The translations under genes and the position numbers were made by a program. Below the pieces are notes generated by a model. That model did no database searches. It was not told where the DNA came from and was given only the letters and a program-made list of their open reading frames with translations. From a virus, in the IMG/VR virus record IMGVR_UViG_3300031216_000043, positions 1-29,682 of that record: a stretch of 29,682 nt of DNA; one strand, written 5' to 3'. Positions 1 through 6,941 of this stretch are shown one piece after another; position 1 is the first letter of the stretch, and each line of letters begins with the position of its first letter.

Positions 1-2
1 GT

Positions 3-209
3 AAAGCCGCCGCGCAAGCCGATTACGAGCGCCGCATACTTGACGCGCTGGAGCCAGGCACCGAAGCCGACGCCCTGCGCGCTGAAGTGAAGCGGCTGAG
101 GGAGGCGTTAAAATTTTACGCTCCTATTGAAATTGCTGGTGTTAAGTATGCAGGCGGAGACGACGCAGGATGGCGCGCCACCGCCGCCCTAGCGGAGGCC
201 GATCCATGA
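3..209 (+). CDS. 3' end of a small phage-type protein of unknown function (partial)
   Basis: An open frame enters from the left edge and ends at a TGA at 207-209; its start lies outside the window. The visible 68 residues are Ala-, Glu- and Arg-rich. They begin with a charged helical stretch and contain LEPGTEADALRAEVKRLREA, a likely short coiled coil, and end in GWRATAALAEADP. This composition resembles accessory proteins of temperate phages, but no defined family can be named. The next gene starts inside its stop codon (ATGA), so the two are probably translationally coupled. Local G+C is visibly higher than in the replication genes downstream. Confidence is in the reading frame, not in a function. 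Confidence 0.55.
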   Translation, partial: KAAAQADYERRILDALEPGTEADALRAEVKRLREALKFYAPIEIAGVKYAGGDDAGWRATAALAEADP

Positions 210-445
210 CTCGTTCCATCTGCCACACTTGCAACGGAACCGGCCGCGTATCTGAACGTGGGCGGCTCTATACGGACCCAGGAACCAGAACCAGTTGCCC
301 AGACTGTTGGGATCAACACAAAGCTCAGCAGGAGAATGAAGAATCGTTGGCTATGACCCATGCAGATAATCAGGAAGCGGATAATCTGATGTATGGGATA
401 ATCCCACAAGGGGTTGCTATTACGAAGCACCTCGGGTCATATTAA
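206..445 (+). CDS. Small CxxC zinc-finger protein (79 aa)
   Basis: The start chosen is the ATG at 206, which overlaps the previous stop as ATGA and has GGAGG at about 194-198. An in-frame ATG at 170 would extend it into the upstream gene and has no comparable ribosome site. The N-terminal part holds CHTCNGTG, the CxxCxGxG signature of DnaJ-type zinc-binding repeats, followed about 20 residues later by CPDC. Together these are two CxxC pairs suited to one zinc ion. The rest is polar and unremarkable. Such small zinc-ribbon proteins are common in phage accessory regions and may bind nucleic acid or a host protein. No specific role can be assigned. Confidence 0.6.
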   Translation: MTRSICHTCNGTGRVSERGRLYTDPGTRTSCPDCWDQHKAQQENEESLAMTHADNQEADNLMYGIIPQGVAITKHLGSY

Positions 446-446
446 G

Positions 447-464
447 TCACACCACACCACACCA
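447..464 (+). repeat. Intergenic ACCACACC repeat, copy 1
   Basis: TCACACCACACCACACCA lies directly after the stop codon at 443-445 and 27 bases before the next start. The ACCACACC core recurs in three other intergenic gaps (near 4458-4485, 9861-9874 and 13872-13889), always on the plus strand upstream of a gene start. It could be a binding site for the RHH or winged-helix protein, but this is not established. Confidence 0.5.
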
Positions 465-490
465 ATCTAAAGCACGAAACGAGGTATAGT

Positions 491-817
491 TTGACAGAAT
501 TACCTAACAGCGAACAAGAATACGCATTGGAATGGAAGCTACTCTGCAGAAAAGAAGGACATTTTCCCTTTCATCTAACAGAGCTTCCTACACGTAAACT
601 ACGCCAAAGCGCCAAGCGCACGCAGCTACGAGAGTTTCTCGAGAGTCACACGGACAGCATCAAAACAGCAGAGCTTGCCAAAATCCTCAACCTCTCTGAC
701 GATTCAATACGTCGATACTGTCACACCTTCGTCAATGAAGGTTGGCTCCAAGCTGACAAGACACGAGCTGGCTACACTTACAAATCACACTTCCAAGAAC
801 AGTATGCTCCTGCTTGA
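491..817 (+). CDS. Winged-helix DNA-binding protein (108 aa), possible regulator
   Basis: Translation probably starts at TTG 491, with GAGG at 481-484 six bases upstream; no in-frame ATG gives a full domain. Residues about 44-90 form a winged helix-turn-helix: LREFLESHTDSIKTAELAKI, then a recognition-helix segment around LSDDSIRRYCHTFVNEGWL, then a short wing with GYTYKS. This is the fold of small transcription regulators and of DNA-binding parts of plasmid replication proteins. It sits 98 bp upstream of rep in the same direction, so it may regulate rep copy number or act as a phage repressor; both are inference. The 43 residues before the domain have no recognised motif. Confidence 0.7.
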   Translation: MTELPNSEQEYALEWKLLCRKEGHFPFHLTELPTRKLRQSAKRTQLREFLESHTDSIKTAELAKILNLSDDSIRRYCHTFVNEGWLQADKTRAGYTYKSHFQEQYAPA

Positions 818-915
818 AACCCAACTGTGAGGTTTTCGGGGAGATGTGAGTTTCTTGCATCTTCCCTTTCATATTTCCTCTTTCATAATTTACGCACTCA
901 ATCTACGTTGATGGC
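818..915 (+). promoter_or_regulatory. rep leader with one iteron copy, probable autoregulatory site
   Basis: An 18-bp iteron (AACTGTGAGGTTTTCGGG, 823-840) is identical to the copy at 1807-1824 and is followed by a partial match GATGTGAG at 842-849. A lone iteron in front of a Rep_3 gene commonly serves Rep autorepression. The rest of the gap is AT- and pyrimidine-rich with a possible -10 (CATAAT, 884-889) but no convincing -35. No Shine-Dalgarno sequence precedes the rep ATG. Confidence 0.6.
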
Positions 916-1758
916 ATGCGTGTAATAAACCTCATCCCCAGATTAGATCAGTCATTCAAACCTACCGAGTTGATACACATCACCGGTCATCAAAGCCTGT
1001 CTCTCAACTCCCGACGAGCCATAACCATACTTTGGCATAAGGCTCACTTGGACGGTATTGAAGAAGGCAAAGACTATAAAATTGAGATCTCTGAGCTCTG
1101 CACAGATGGTCACAAAGGTTACGAAATGGCCACCGAAGCCATTGTAAACCTTATGCAAACTCTCATTACTATGTACCTCCCTGACGGCACTATAAGACGT
1201 GTGCAGTTCTTGGGGGGTAACGACATGGACAGCCCTGATCGACCCAGCGGCACCCTAACTTACAGCTTTGATAGACGGTTGATCGACGTCCTCAATGATT
1301 CAACCATTTGGGGTAAAATATCCTTACCTATCCTCATGGCTCTGTCGTCTAAATACTCTGTATCTCTCTATGAGAACCTAGCCCAGTGGGCAGGTCTTTC
1401 TCACAAGATCTCACAAATGCTCACTCTTAGGGAATTTCGAGATCTTATGGGTGTCGAAGAAAGTAAGTATGAAGCTTTCGGGGAACTAAACAAGCATGTG
1501 ATCAAGCCCTGTATTGCAGACATCAACGCACTGGCTCCCTTCAATATCTCAGCTTTACCGATCAAAACTGGCAGAAAAGTTACCAGCATTCGCATTGGAT
1601 GGTGGTTGAAATCCCCAGAAGAGAGCGAAGCTGCGTTTGCTGAGATACGCAACACCAAGAGCGACCGCAAAGCACGTACCTCTGGACAAGCTTCTTTTGT
1701 ATTTGACCCGTCTCCCTCCGTTGCGCGAATAACCAAGAAGAACCGTATAAAGACTTAA
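916..1758 (+). CDS. rep: Rep_3-family (RepB/pi-type) iteron plasmid replication initiator
   Basis: This 280-aa protein has the two-winged-helix layout of Rep_3 initiators. The WH1 half (about 17-130) includes SLNSRRAITILWHKA and TLTYSFDRRLIDVL. The WH2 half begins with SKYSVSLYENLAQWAG (145-160), continues with LTLREFRDLMGV (169-180) and ends with NKHVIKPCIADINAL (192-206), the conserved helix pair of the family. Length is typical. The start is the first ATG after an in-frame stop at 886-888, yet it lacks a clear ribosome site, suggesting low translation. Family members bind iterons as monomers to open the origin and as dimers to repress their own promoter. Flanking iterons at 823-840 and 1807-1973 plus DnaA boxes fit this role closely. 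Confidence 0.93.
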   Translation: MRVINLIPRLDQSFKPTELIHITGHQSLSLNSRRAITILWHKAHLDGIEEGKDYKIEISELCTDGHKGYEMATEAIVNLMQTLITMYLPDGTIRRVQFLGGNDMDSPDRPSGTLTYSFDRRLIDVLNDSTIWGKISLPILMALSSKYSVSLYENLAQWAGLSHKISQMLTLREFRDLMGVEESKYEAFGELNKHVIKPCIADINALAPFNISALPIKTGRKVTSIRIGWWLKSPEESEAAFAEIRNTKSDRKARTSGQASFVFDPSPSVARITKKNRIKT

Positions 1759-1806
1759 CCCTTTATTTCGGTTTTTGGGGTGGTCTCGCTGTCACGAGGC
1801 TACTTC

Positions 1807-1973
1807 AACTGTGAGGTTTTCGGGTCATTCACCCTGTGGATAAGTCTGTGGATAACTCTGTGGATAAGTAGCTAGTCTGGTACTAAAGCTCCCCGAAAAC
1901 CTCACAGTTCGTGCCCGAAAACCTCATAGTAGTGCCCGAAAACCTCACATTTCCCCCCGAAAACCTCATAGTT
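1807..1973. other. Iteron origin of replication (oriV): iterons plus three DnaA boxes
   Basis: A forward iteron AACTGTGAGGTTTTCGGG lies at 1807-1824. Three perfect DnaA boxes (TGTGGATAA) follow at 1835-1843, 1847-1855 and 1859-1867, exactly 12 bp apart. Four iterons in the opposite orientation follow at 1892-1909, 1914-1931, 1935-1952 and 1956-1973; all share CCCGAAAACCTCA and differ only in the last bases. Their starts are 22, 21 and 21 bp apart, two helical turns, as expected for Rep monomers on one face of DNA. An AT-rich stretch (about 2013-2040) downstream could be the melting region. The span 1759-2053 holds no gene. Confidence 0.92.
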
Positions 1974-2002
1974 CGCGCCCTAAGCAACTGTAATGGTTAT
2001 CC

Positions 2003-2018
2003 GATTCAGCCCTGAATC
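2003..2018. promoter_or_regulatory. Short perfect palindrome upstream of the 102-aa gene
   Basis: GATTCAG-CC-CTGAATC is a 7-bp inverted repeat with a 2-base centre, 36 bp before the start at 2054 and just past the last iteron. An AT-rich TATAAAA follows at 2031-2037. It may be an operator or a small hairpin promoter element; no recognised protein site matches. Confidence 0.35.
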
Positions 2019-2053
2019 TTAGAATTAGAATATAAAAGAGAAGGAGATGAGCC

Positions 2054-2362
2054 ATGACAGACACACCGAACCCACACGCAATACCTACCGCGGAGTATCG
2101 CATTACAAATGAAAAAGCTGGTGAAATACATACACCGGACGTACTGCCCGAGATGCCAGCCGAGGCGCGGGGATATGCGCAAGGGCTGCGGGATGCGGCT
2201 GTAATCTGCAACAAGGTTCGGGGCATGAGCGTCTGCGTTCGTGACGCTGAACAAACAGATCAGGCACATGACTTAGCTGTGGATAGGTGCCAAGAATATA
2301 TTCTTGCCCGCATTCCCACTGACACACCAAATCAAACCAAACCACCGGAGGCAGAAATATGA
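2054..2362 (+). CDS. Hypothetical protein (102 aa)
   Basis: Start ATG 2054 follows a strong AAGGAGATGAGCC ribosome site. The product is acidic and polar with no signal peptide or membrane segment. It contains YAQGLRDAAVICNKVRGMSV near the middle, two cysteines, and a Thr/Pro-rich tail. Segments of the form 'arGYAQGLRDAA' occur in many small temperate-phage proteins of unknown function, so a phage accessory role is likely. Its stop overlaps the start of thyX (ATGA at 2359-2362), indicating coupled translation. It is the first gene after the origin. The DNA for its last residues contains ACACACCAAATC, similar to the intergenic repeats. Confidence 0.65.
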   Translation: MTDTPNPHAIPTAEYRITNEKAGEIHTPDVLPEMPAEARGYAQGLRDAAVICNKVRGMSVCVRDAEQTDQAHDLAVDRCQEYILARIPTDTPNQTKPPEAEI

Positions 2363-3372
2363 ACCAGATCTTCACACACCCTGATCAGCCAGAGATGCAG
2401 GTTGAAGTAATACTCGCCTCTCGACATGCCGATATACCTGATGAGAAGCCCCTCTACACGATCCGCATGCGCTATCCTCGGCCAATCCATGGTGAGATTA
2501 TGACGCACCGAACTTTTAGCAGAAACGCCCGCAGCTCTCGCGCTGTGCCGGTCAAGACCATGCTAAACGAGGTTCGCACCATTCCCTATGTGCCGTGGCA
2601 CTGGGGGGCCAATCAGAGAGGCATGCAGGCTGACGAAGAATGTAATGAAAATATTTTAATTTCATTGTACCCTCGTGATGACAAACCAGAGTATGAAAAA
2701 TTTACTCGTGAGGAAACTTGGCTACATGCCAGTGATGCTGCTTGCGAAGCAGCCAAAGCCTTCATGGACGCTGGCTATCACAAACAAATAGTCAACCGGC
2801 TGCTGGAACCATTTTCGTGGATTGACACCCTGATCACAGCAAATGAATGGGACAACTTCCTCTGGCTACGTGACCATGCTGACGCAGAGCCTCACCTTCG
2901 GGATCTGGCTCGTTTGGTAAAACAGGCGATCGATGCGGCCGAAGTATATGAGCTGGCGCCGGGTGAGTGGCATCTGCCTTACACAGACATAAACGATGTA
3001 GAAGTCGGCACTAGAATCTTTTCATACAATATGGATCTACTCAGTAAATGGTTGTGCAAAATCTCAGCCGCTCGTTGTGCCCGGATCAGCTACAAACCTT
3101 TCGATGGTGATCCATCATATGACCGAGAGCTGGAGCGGTATGCCAGTCTGGTTAGTTCTGACCGTGTGCATGCCTCGCCCCTGGAGCATCAGGCCACACC
3201 GGATACCATGATCACAGCCAGCATCGATCTATTTGAAGACGATAATGAATCGCTGACGCCGGATGAGACATTAGATGCTCAACGGGTCTATCGTCAAAAG
3301 CAGTTGCATGGTAATCTGAAAGGATGGATCCAAGCACGTAAATTAGTTCCAAACGAAGTCTATCGGGGCTAG
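2359..3372 (+). CDS. thyX: Divergent flavin-dependent thymidylate synthase (ThyX-like)
   Basis: This 337-aa protein carries a variant ThyX signature: THRTFSRNARSSRA (49-62), corresponding to the RHRxxSxNxxSxR flavin/dUMP motif with Thr in place of the first Arg. Supporting segments are the later NRLLEPF, EWDNFLWLRDH, which matches the ThyX WxNFxxLR region, and SAARCARISY. ThyX methylates dUMP to dTMP using methylene-tetrahydrofolate, NADPH and FAD. At 337 residues it is longer than common bacterial ThyX (about 220-250), as in several phage versions. The ribosome site GGAGG lies at about 2346-2350. Lying in the maintenance block, it may boost dTTP supply for phage replication. Enzymatic activity is inferred only. 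Confidence 0.8.
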   Translation: MNQIFTHPDQPEMQVEVILASRHADIPDEKPLYTIRMRYPRPIHGEIMTHRTFSRNARSSRAVPVKTMLNEVRTIPYVPWHWGANQRGMQADEECNENILISLYPRDDKPEYEKFTREETWLHASDAACEAAKAFMDAGYHKQIVNRLLEPFSWIDTLITANEWDNFLWLRDHADAEPHLRDLARLVKQAIDAAEVYELAPGEWHLPYTDINDVEVGTRIFSYNMDLLSKWLCKISAARCARISYKPFDGDPSYDRELERYASLVSSDRVHASPLEHQATPDTMITASIDLFEDDNESLTPDETLDAQRVYRQKQLHGNLKGWIQARKLVPNEVYRG

Positions 3373-3380
3373 TAAGAGAT

Positions 3381-3411
3381 CCTCTGCAGAAGGCTCCATA
3401 TTCTGCAGAGG
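3381..3411. terminator. Perfect 11-bp inverted repeat between convergent genes
   Basis: CCTCTGCAGAA and TTCTGCAGAGG pair perfectly around a 9-base loop, in the 51-bp gap between the stop of thyX and the stop of the minus-strand RHH gene. The position suits a bidirectional terminator. However, neither strand has a T-tract after the stem, so it could instead be a protein-binding palindrome such as a partition site. Confidence 0.5.
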
Positions 3412-3423
3412 CTAGATGGAGAG

Positions 3424-3687
3424 CTATGTCCCAGGTTTGTCTGCACCACGGGCCTTGGTGAAATAGCTCTCCATCAACACTTCCAACATTTCCCCATTAG
3501 TTCTGCGTTCACGTTTACGCAGCTCCTGAAATCCTTCGTAGGTTTCAGCGTGCATGCGGATAGACATTTGAACTACGGGGTTAGGATCCCTGCTAGCCCA
3601 ACGACGGTTTGCAGTCTCCTTGGCTCGAGCTTTGATGTCCGTTGCTTCTTCGATGTCCAAAGGTGTGAAGTCTAATTTACGTGCCAT
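3424..3687 (-). CDS. Ribbon-helix-helix protein, probable ParB-type partition partner
   Basis: An 87-aa basic protein. Residues 39-45 (VQMSIRM) form the DNA-reading beta strand of a ribbon-helix-helix fold. They are followed by helix A around HAETYEGFQELRKRE (46-60), a turn RRTNG, and helix B EMLEVLMESYF (66-76). The N-terminal 38 residues are charged and probably flexible, and may contact ParA. The gene overlaps the end of parA by 11 bases and would be translated from the same message, the usual arrangement of type Ib ParA/RHH partition systems. In such pairs the RHH protein binds the centromere and represses the operon. Candidate sites are the TCACACC repeats beyond parA (4458-4485). Confidence 0.75.
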   Translation of the reverse strand: MARKLDFTPLDIEEATDIKARAKETANRRWASRDPNPVVQMSIRMHAETYEGFQELRKRERRTNGEMLEVLMESYFTKARGADKPGT

Positions 3688-4384
3688 TGTGGTTCTCCTT
3701 CAGGGTCTTTGGTGTCTTGAGCTCTGCGGCCCATTCCATAATTCCAAGCACTTCTTCTACAAAAAGCTCAGCATTTGCGATCGCCCGGGCAACGCCACTC
3801 ACTTCGACAGTATTGAGTGAGTGAAGCGTTCCTCCAAAGTGATGAAGCGATGCATAAGCCGTCCTGGCATGCAGTTCAGTCGTGAAGCTGCCAACCTTAT
3901 CTCTCACTTGAGCATTCAGAGACTTCGCTAAACGCGATTTTACGGCCGCCTGAGTGCGTGCAAAGAGAATACGTACCGGTATGTCCCGGCGAAGCGCTCG
4001 TGCCTCCAGGGCCACCTGTGCGAGCGTCTCAATGGCACCTTCAGCATCAGGTTGATCATCCCCCATCGGGATAATGACCAAATCGCTCTCGCCCATGGCA
4101 TAAGCGTTGGTTCTGGTTGCTGCTCCTTCGAGATCGATGATCACATACTTGGCAACAGCCAAAGCATCAGAAATCTCATCATGGATGAAGCGTTCGCCTT
4201 TGGATGTGATGATCTTCAAGCGCTCAGGGAGTGGTCCCTTTTCAGCCCACGACATAAGTCTTTGAGCTGGGTCTGCATCGATCACAACAACATTACCGTT
4301 CCTGGCAAGTGTTGTGGCCATAATGATAGCAGACGTCGTCTTTCCTGCACCTCCCTTGGAGGAGGCGAATGCGATTACTGGCAT
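3677..4384 (-). CDS. parA: ParA-family partition ATPase (VirC1/MinD-like)
   Basis: A 235-aa ATPase with the deviant Walker A KGGAGKTT (10-17, signature Lys10), the A' motif VVVIDADPAQ (32-41) and the Walker B segment YVIIDLEGAA (80-89, Asp84). It lacks the long N-terminal HTH of type Ia ParA, so it is a short type Ib-like or VirC1-like protein. ParA ATPases form dynamic nucleoid gradients that position plasmid copies before cell division. The start has GAGG nine bases upstream. A weak promoter (GTGACA, 17 bp, ATAGGG) may lie in the 153-bp gap to the divergent 4538 gene. Together with rep and the iterons it indicates stable low-copy plasmid maintenance. Confidence 0.9.
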   Translation of the reverse strand: MPVIAFASSKGGAGKTTSAIIMATTLARNGNVVVIDADPAQRLMSWAEKGPLPERLKIITSKGERFIHDEISDALAVAKYVIIDLEGAATRTNAYAMGESDLVIIPMGDDQPDAEGAIETLAQVALEARALRRDIPVRILFARTQAAVKSRLAKSLNAQVRDKVGSFTTELHARTAYASLHHFGGTLHSLNTVEVSGVARAIANAELFVEEVLGIMEWAAELKTPKTLKENHNGT

Positions 4385-4537
4385 AGTAAATACCTCATGT
4401 GCTTCAGTTTTCCCACTTAACCCTATGCACGCAATAAAGACTTTGTCACGTTAAAAATCACACCACACCGCAACAAATCACACCGAACAGCGTTTTTCGG
4501 GACTAAATATCACCAAATACAACTCAAGGAGTAAACC
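4385..4537. promoter_or_regulatory. Divergent control region between parA and the replication operon, with repeats
   Basis: This 153-bp AT-rich gap must hold promoters for parA (leftward) and the replication operon (rightward). It contains TCACACCACACCG (4458-4470), TCACACCG (4478-4485) and ATATCACC (4507-4514), plus TTTTCGGG at 4494-4501, an 8-base match to the iteron. The tandem (A/T)ATCAC units recall the heptads bound by omega-type RHH proteins. The region is therefore a candidate operator and centromere. Confidence 0.45.
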
Positions 4538-4816
4538 ATGTCTTTCTTCGCACCCATCGAAAACAGCAACGCGCTTCTCTCTCAAGGTGGCGTTTATAAG
4601 ACTGCGCCAATATCAATCTTTGAAGACCGCCTTTACGCAAAAACCGGAACCAACTCCTACATCCGTCTGATGAAGCACGGGGCCACAAGTGCCTCCAAGA
4701 CCATGTGGAAAGAGATCGACATCGATCCCGTTGCTGGAGTGCTCTCCTTCGACACGTGGCACGCCACACTCACCCCCGCAAAAACTGCTCGAGCTCGTCG
4801 CATCAAAGCAGTCTGA
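4538..4816 (+). CDS. Hypothetical phage protein (92 aa)
   Basis: Start ATG 4538 follows AAGGAG. The sequence begins SFFAPIENSNALLSQGGVYK and has YAKTGTNSYIRLMKHGATS in the middle, with a basic tail ARARRIKAV. It looks like a compact beta-rich protein. I recall similar short proteins from phage replication regions but know of no assigned function. It opens the rightward operon and is closely followed by the 80-aa gene, so it is probably an early or middle gene. No membrane segment or metal-binding motif is seen. Confidence 0.7.
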   Translation: MSFFAPIENSNALLSQGGVYKTAPISIFEDRLYAKTGTNSYIRLMKHGATSASKTMWKEIDIDPVAGVLSFDTWHATLTPAKTARARRIKAV

Positions 4817-4836
4817 TCTGAACCAAGGAAATTCAC

Positions 4837-5079
4837 ATGTCTAACATCAACCGCATCGTGAAAGTGCAGCGTCCTATTTACCCTGTAGATACTGATCCAT
4901 TTTGGCTTGTTTATGACCAAGCCGGTGAGTTCGAGGATCAAATTCATGACAAAGATGTACCCAACTTAGTCAAGAGCAGCATGGGTACAAAATTCAAAGC
5001 CTTCTTTGATGCCCATTGGGACCCATCAGAAGAAATATGGCTCTTCACTGGCCCAATGGTCAAAGACAGGAACTGGTAA
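4837..5079 (+). CDS. Hypothetical protein (80 aa)
   Basis: Start ATG 4837 follows AAGGAA nine bases upstream. The protein is small and acidic with an aromatic-rich core (PFWLVYDQAGEFEDQI, AFFDAHWDPSEEIWLFTGP) and ends DRNW. It lies one base before the helicase start and belongs to the same transcription unit. The pattern suggests a small folded accessory protein of the replication module, but no family can be named. Confidence 0.7.
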   Translation: MSNINRIVKVQRPIYPVDTDPFWLVYDQAGEFEDQIHDKDVPNLVKSSMGTKFKAFFDAHWDPSEEIWLFTGPMVKDRNW

Positions 5080-5080
5080 C

Positions 5081-6445
5081 ATGACAACTTCACTCACATC
5101 CGACCAAAAAGCTGGTGCTGACGAATTCTTCCTCTTCCTCCACAATGAAAAGCGAGACTTCGTTCTCTCAGGTGGAGCTGGAGTTGGTAAGACCTTTCTC
5201 ATGGGTCACATCGCAAATGACGTCATGCAAAAATATCATGACAGCTGCAAGATTATGGGAACCGCACCAGCTTATGACACTGTCTCTTTCACAGCCACCA
5301 CCAACAAAGCTGCTGAAGTTCTTGAGCTCAGTCTTGGTAAGCCAGTTCAGACCGTTCACAGCTTCTTGGGTTTGAAGGTCAAAAACAATTACAAGACCGG
5401 CAAATCTGACATCGAGAAGGTAAAAAACTGGCAGCCTAAGCGCCCTCAGATTGTCTTCATCGACGAGTCATCCATGATCGACTCCAAGCTTTATGACCTG
5501 ATCTGGGAAACACTACCTGGCTCAAAAGTAGTGTTCGTTGGCGACCATGCTCAGATGTCACCTGTGTCGGAAGCACTGTCGCCGATTTATGCCAACATCG
5601 ATCCTCAGAACTTCGTCTTCTTGAACCAACCTATCCGAAATGCAGACTCTCCTGATCTTATGAATCTTTGCACTCAGCTGCGACAAACAGTTGAGACAGG
5701 TGAATTCTTTCGCATCCAAGAAGCGCCAGGATCAGTTGAATATCTGAACAAAGAAGAGATGCCACTGGCGCTGGATCGCTATTTTGCCAAAGACCTCAAC
5801 CCATCTGCTCGCATCCTTTGCTACACCAACGAAAGGGTAGGGGACTACAACGAGTATATCCGCCAGATCCGCGGACTACCGGAGCAAATCACAGCGGGTG
5901 ATATTCTTGTGGTCGCTCAAACTTACCAGAACGGTAAGGATATGTTGAGCGTCGAGCGGGAAGTGGAAATTCTTACCGTCAGCTCGATCGCAGAATCCTG
6001 TGGTTATGGGTCGTTGTTCACAGACGGGATCCCTATTGGCTATTATGAAGCCACTCTCATTGTAGCTGGCTCTCAAGTACCCATGGAAATCAACCTTCCA
6101 GAGAACCAAGAACGCTGGAAAATGGGCCTCAAAATACTTGCTAAGCAAAAGCGCTGGCAAGAGTTCTTTGAGCTTAAAAATCAGTGTGTTGATCTGAGAG
6201 ATAAGGCTGCCTGCACTGCTTACAAAGCTCAAGGCAGTACCTATGAAACTGTCTTCATTGACCTGGGTAATATCGGAACTTCTTTTGATGCTAACCAAGT
6301 CGCTCGAATGCTTTTCGTGGCAGCTTCTCGTCCAACAAGTCGCATCTTTCTCTTTGGGCGGCTTCCAAATCGTTACTCAGGAGGTGATTTTTCATGGTCT
6401 ACCGTACAAACCAATCCATCGGTGCAAACAGCGTCCGTAGCTTAG
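5081..6445 (+). CDS. SF1B DNA helicase, Dda/RecD-like
   Basis: The start is ATG 5081, just after the previous stop, giving 454 aa; the frame is open further upstream but that would overlap the 80-aa gene. Walker A is GGAGVGKT (31-38), motif Ia TATTNKAAEVL (71-81), then TVHSFLGL (91-98), Walker B IVFIDES (124-130) and motif III VFVGDHAQMSP (151-161). The C-terminal UvrD-type part has YKAQGSTYETVFIDLG (about 380-395) and LFVAASRPTSRIFLFG. This is the pattern of 5'-3' helicases such as T4 Dda and of the Dda-like helicase encoded before DNA polymerase in N4-type phages. It probably unwinds DNA or displaces proteins at the fork. Confidence 0.9.
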   Translation: MTTSLTSDQKAGADEFFLFLHNEKRDFVLSGGAGVGKTFLMGHIANDVMQKYHDSCKIMGTAPAYDTVSFTATTNKAAEVLELSLGKPVQTVHSFLGLKVKNNYKTGKSDIEKVKNWQPKRPQIVFIDESSMIDSKLYDLIWETLPGSKVVFVGDHAQMSPVSEALSPIYANIDPQNFVFLNQPIRNADSPDLMNLCTQLRQTVETGEFFRIQEAPGSVEYLNKEEMPLALDRYFAKDLNPSARILCYTNERVGDYNEYIRQIRGLPEQITAGDILVVAQTYQNGKDMLSVEREVEILTVSSIAESCGYGSLFTDGIPIGYYEATLIVAGSQVPMEINLPENQERWKMGLKILAKQKRWQEFFELKNQCVDLRDKAACTAYKAQGSTYETVFIDLGNIGTSFDANQVARMLFVAASRPTSRIFLFGRLPNRYSGGDFSWSTVQTNPSVQTASVA

Positions 6446-6930
6446 CATATGACAGCATTCGGGCAATTTCAGATAACCTGACTGACCCTCGTGAACGCAT
6501 GCTTTTACGGGAAAAAGTAGACCTGATAGAACGTAATCATGCTTTGGGGAACCCCGCTAATGGGTTTCTCTTAGGCGGGGCTTATCACACAGATCTCGTA
6601 GGCTCCCAGGCCAAGAGTGCCCTCAAGCATCAAATCCATGATACCTTGAAGTCTGAGGGCATGGCATACTTAGCCTCCCGAACAGAGATTCAAAATGATG
6701 CACAACGTATAACGCAGGCTCTCTCACTCCTTTTAGGTCCATGTAAAAGCTATCAAGATGTACGTGACGCCTTGCCTGACATGCTGCGAGATACGCTTAC
6801 TGACACAGCGTCTTTGGATCGCTTCAAAGAACCGTATTGGACTCTCCAAAATTCTGCTCTGCAGCTGCATCAGTACCATATCGCAGAGCCATTAATGCTT
6901 CAGTATTACACACATAGAATACTGATCTGA
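6394..6930 (+). CDS. Hypothetical protein (178 aa) between helicase and polymerase
   Basis: The start ATG 6394 has a near-perfect AGGAGGTGATT ribosome site and lies 52 bases inside the helicase 3' end. The product is mostly helical and soluble, with DNLTDPRERMLLREKVDLIE, then GNPANGFLLGG, then a Leu-rich helical region. No catalytic motif is seen. It is followed eleven bases later by the polymerase GTG start. Its position suggests a replication accessory role; it could be phage-specific. Confidence 0.7.
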   Translation: MVYRTNQSIGANSVRSLAYDSIRAISDNLTDPRERMLLREKVDLIERNHALGNPANGFLLGGAYHTDLVGSQAKSALKHQIHDTLKSEGMAYLASRTEIQNDAQRITQALSLLLGPCKSYQDVRDALPDMLRDTLTDTASLDRFKEPYWTLQNSALQLHQYHIAEPLMLQYYTHRILI

Positions 6931-6941
6931 AAGGATTTATC

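Noticed and set aside
447-464. CACACC tract as a CRISPR-like or microsatellite repeat
   Set aside because: Units are 6-7 bp with no spacers, and the copies are spread over separate intergenic gaps.
491-513. TTGACA at 491 as a -35 promoter box
   Set aside because: It overlaps the TTG start codon and no -10 lies at a suitable distance.
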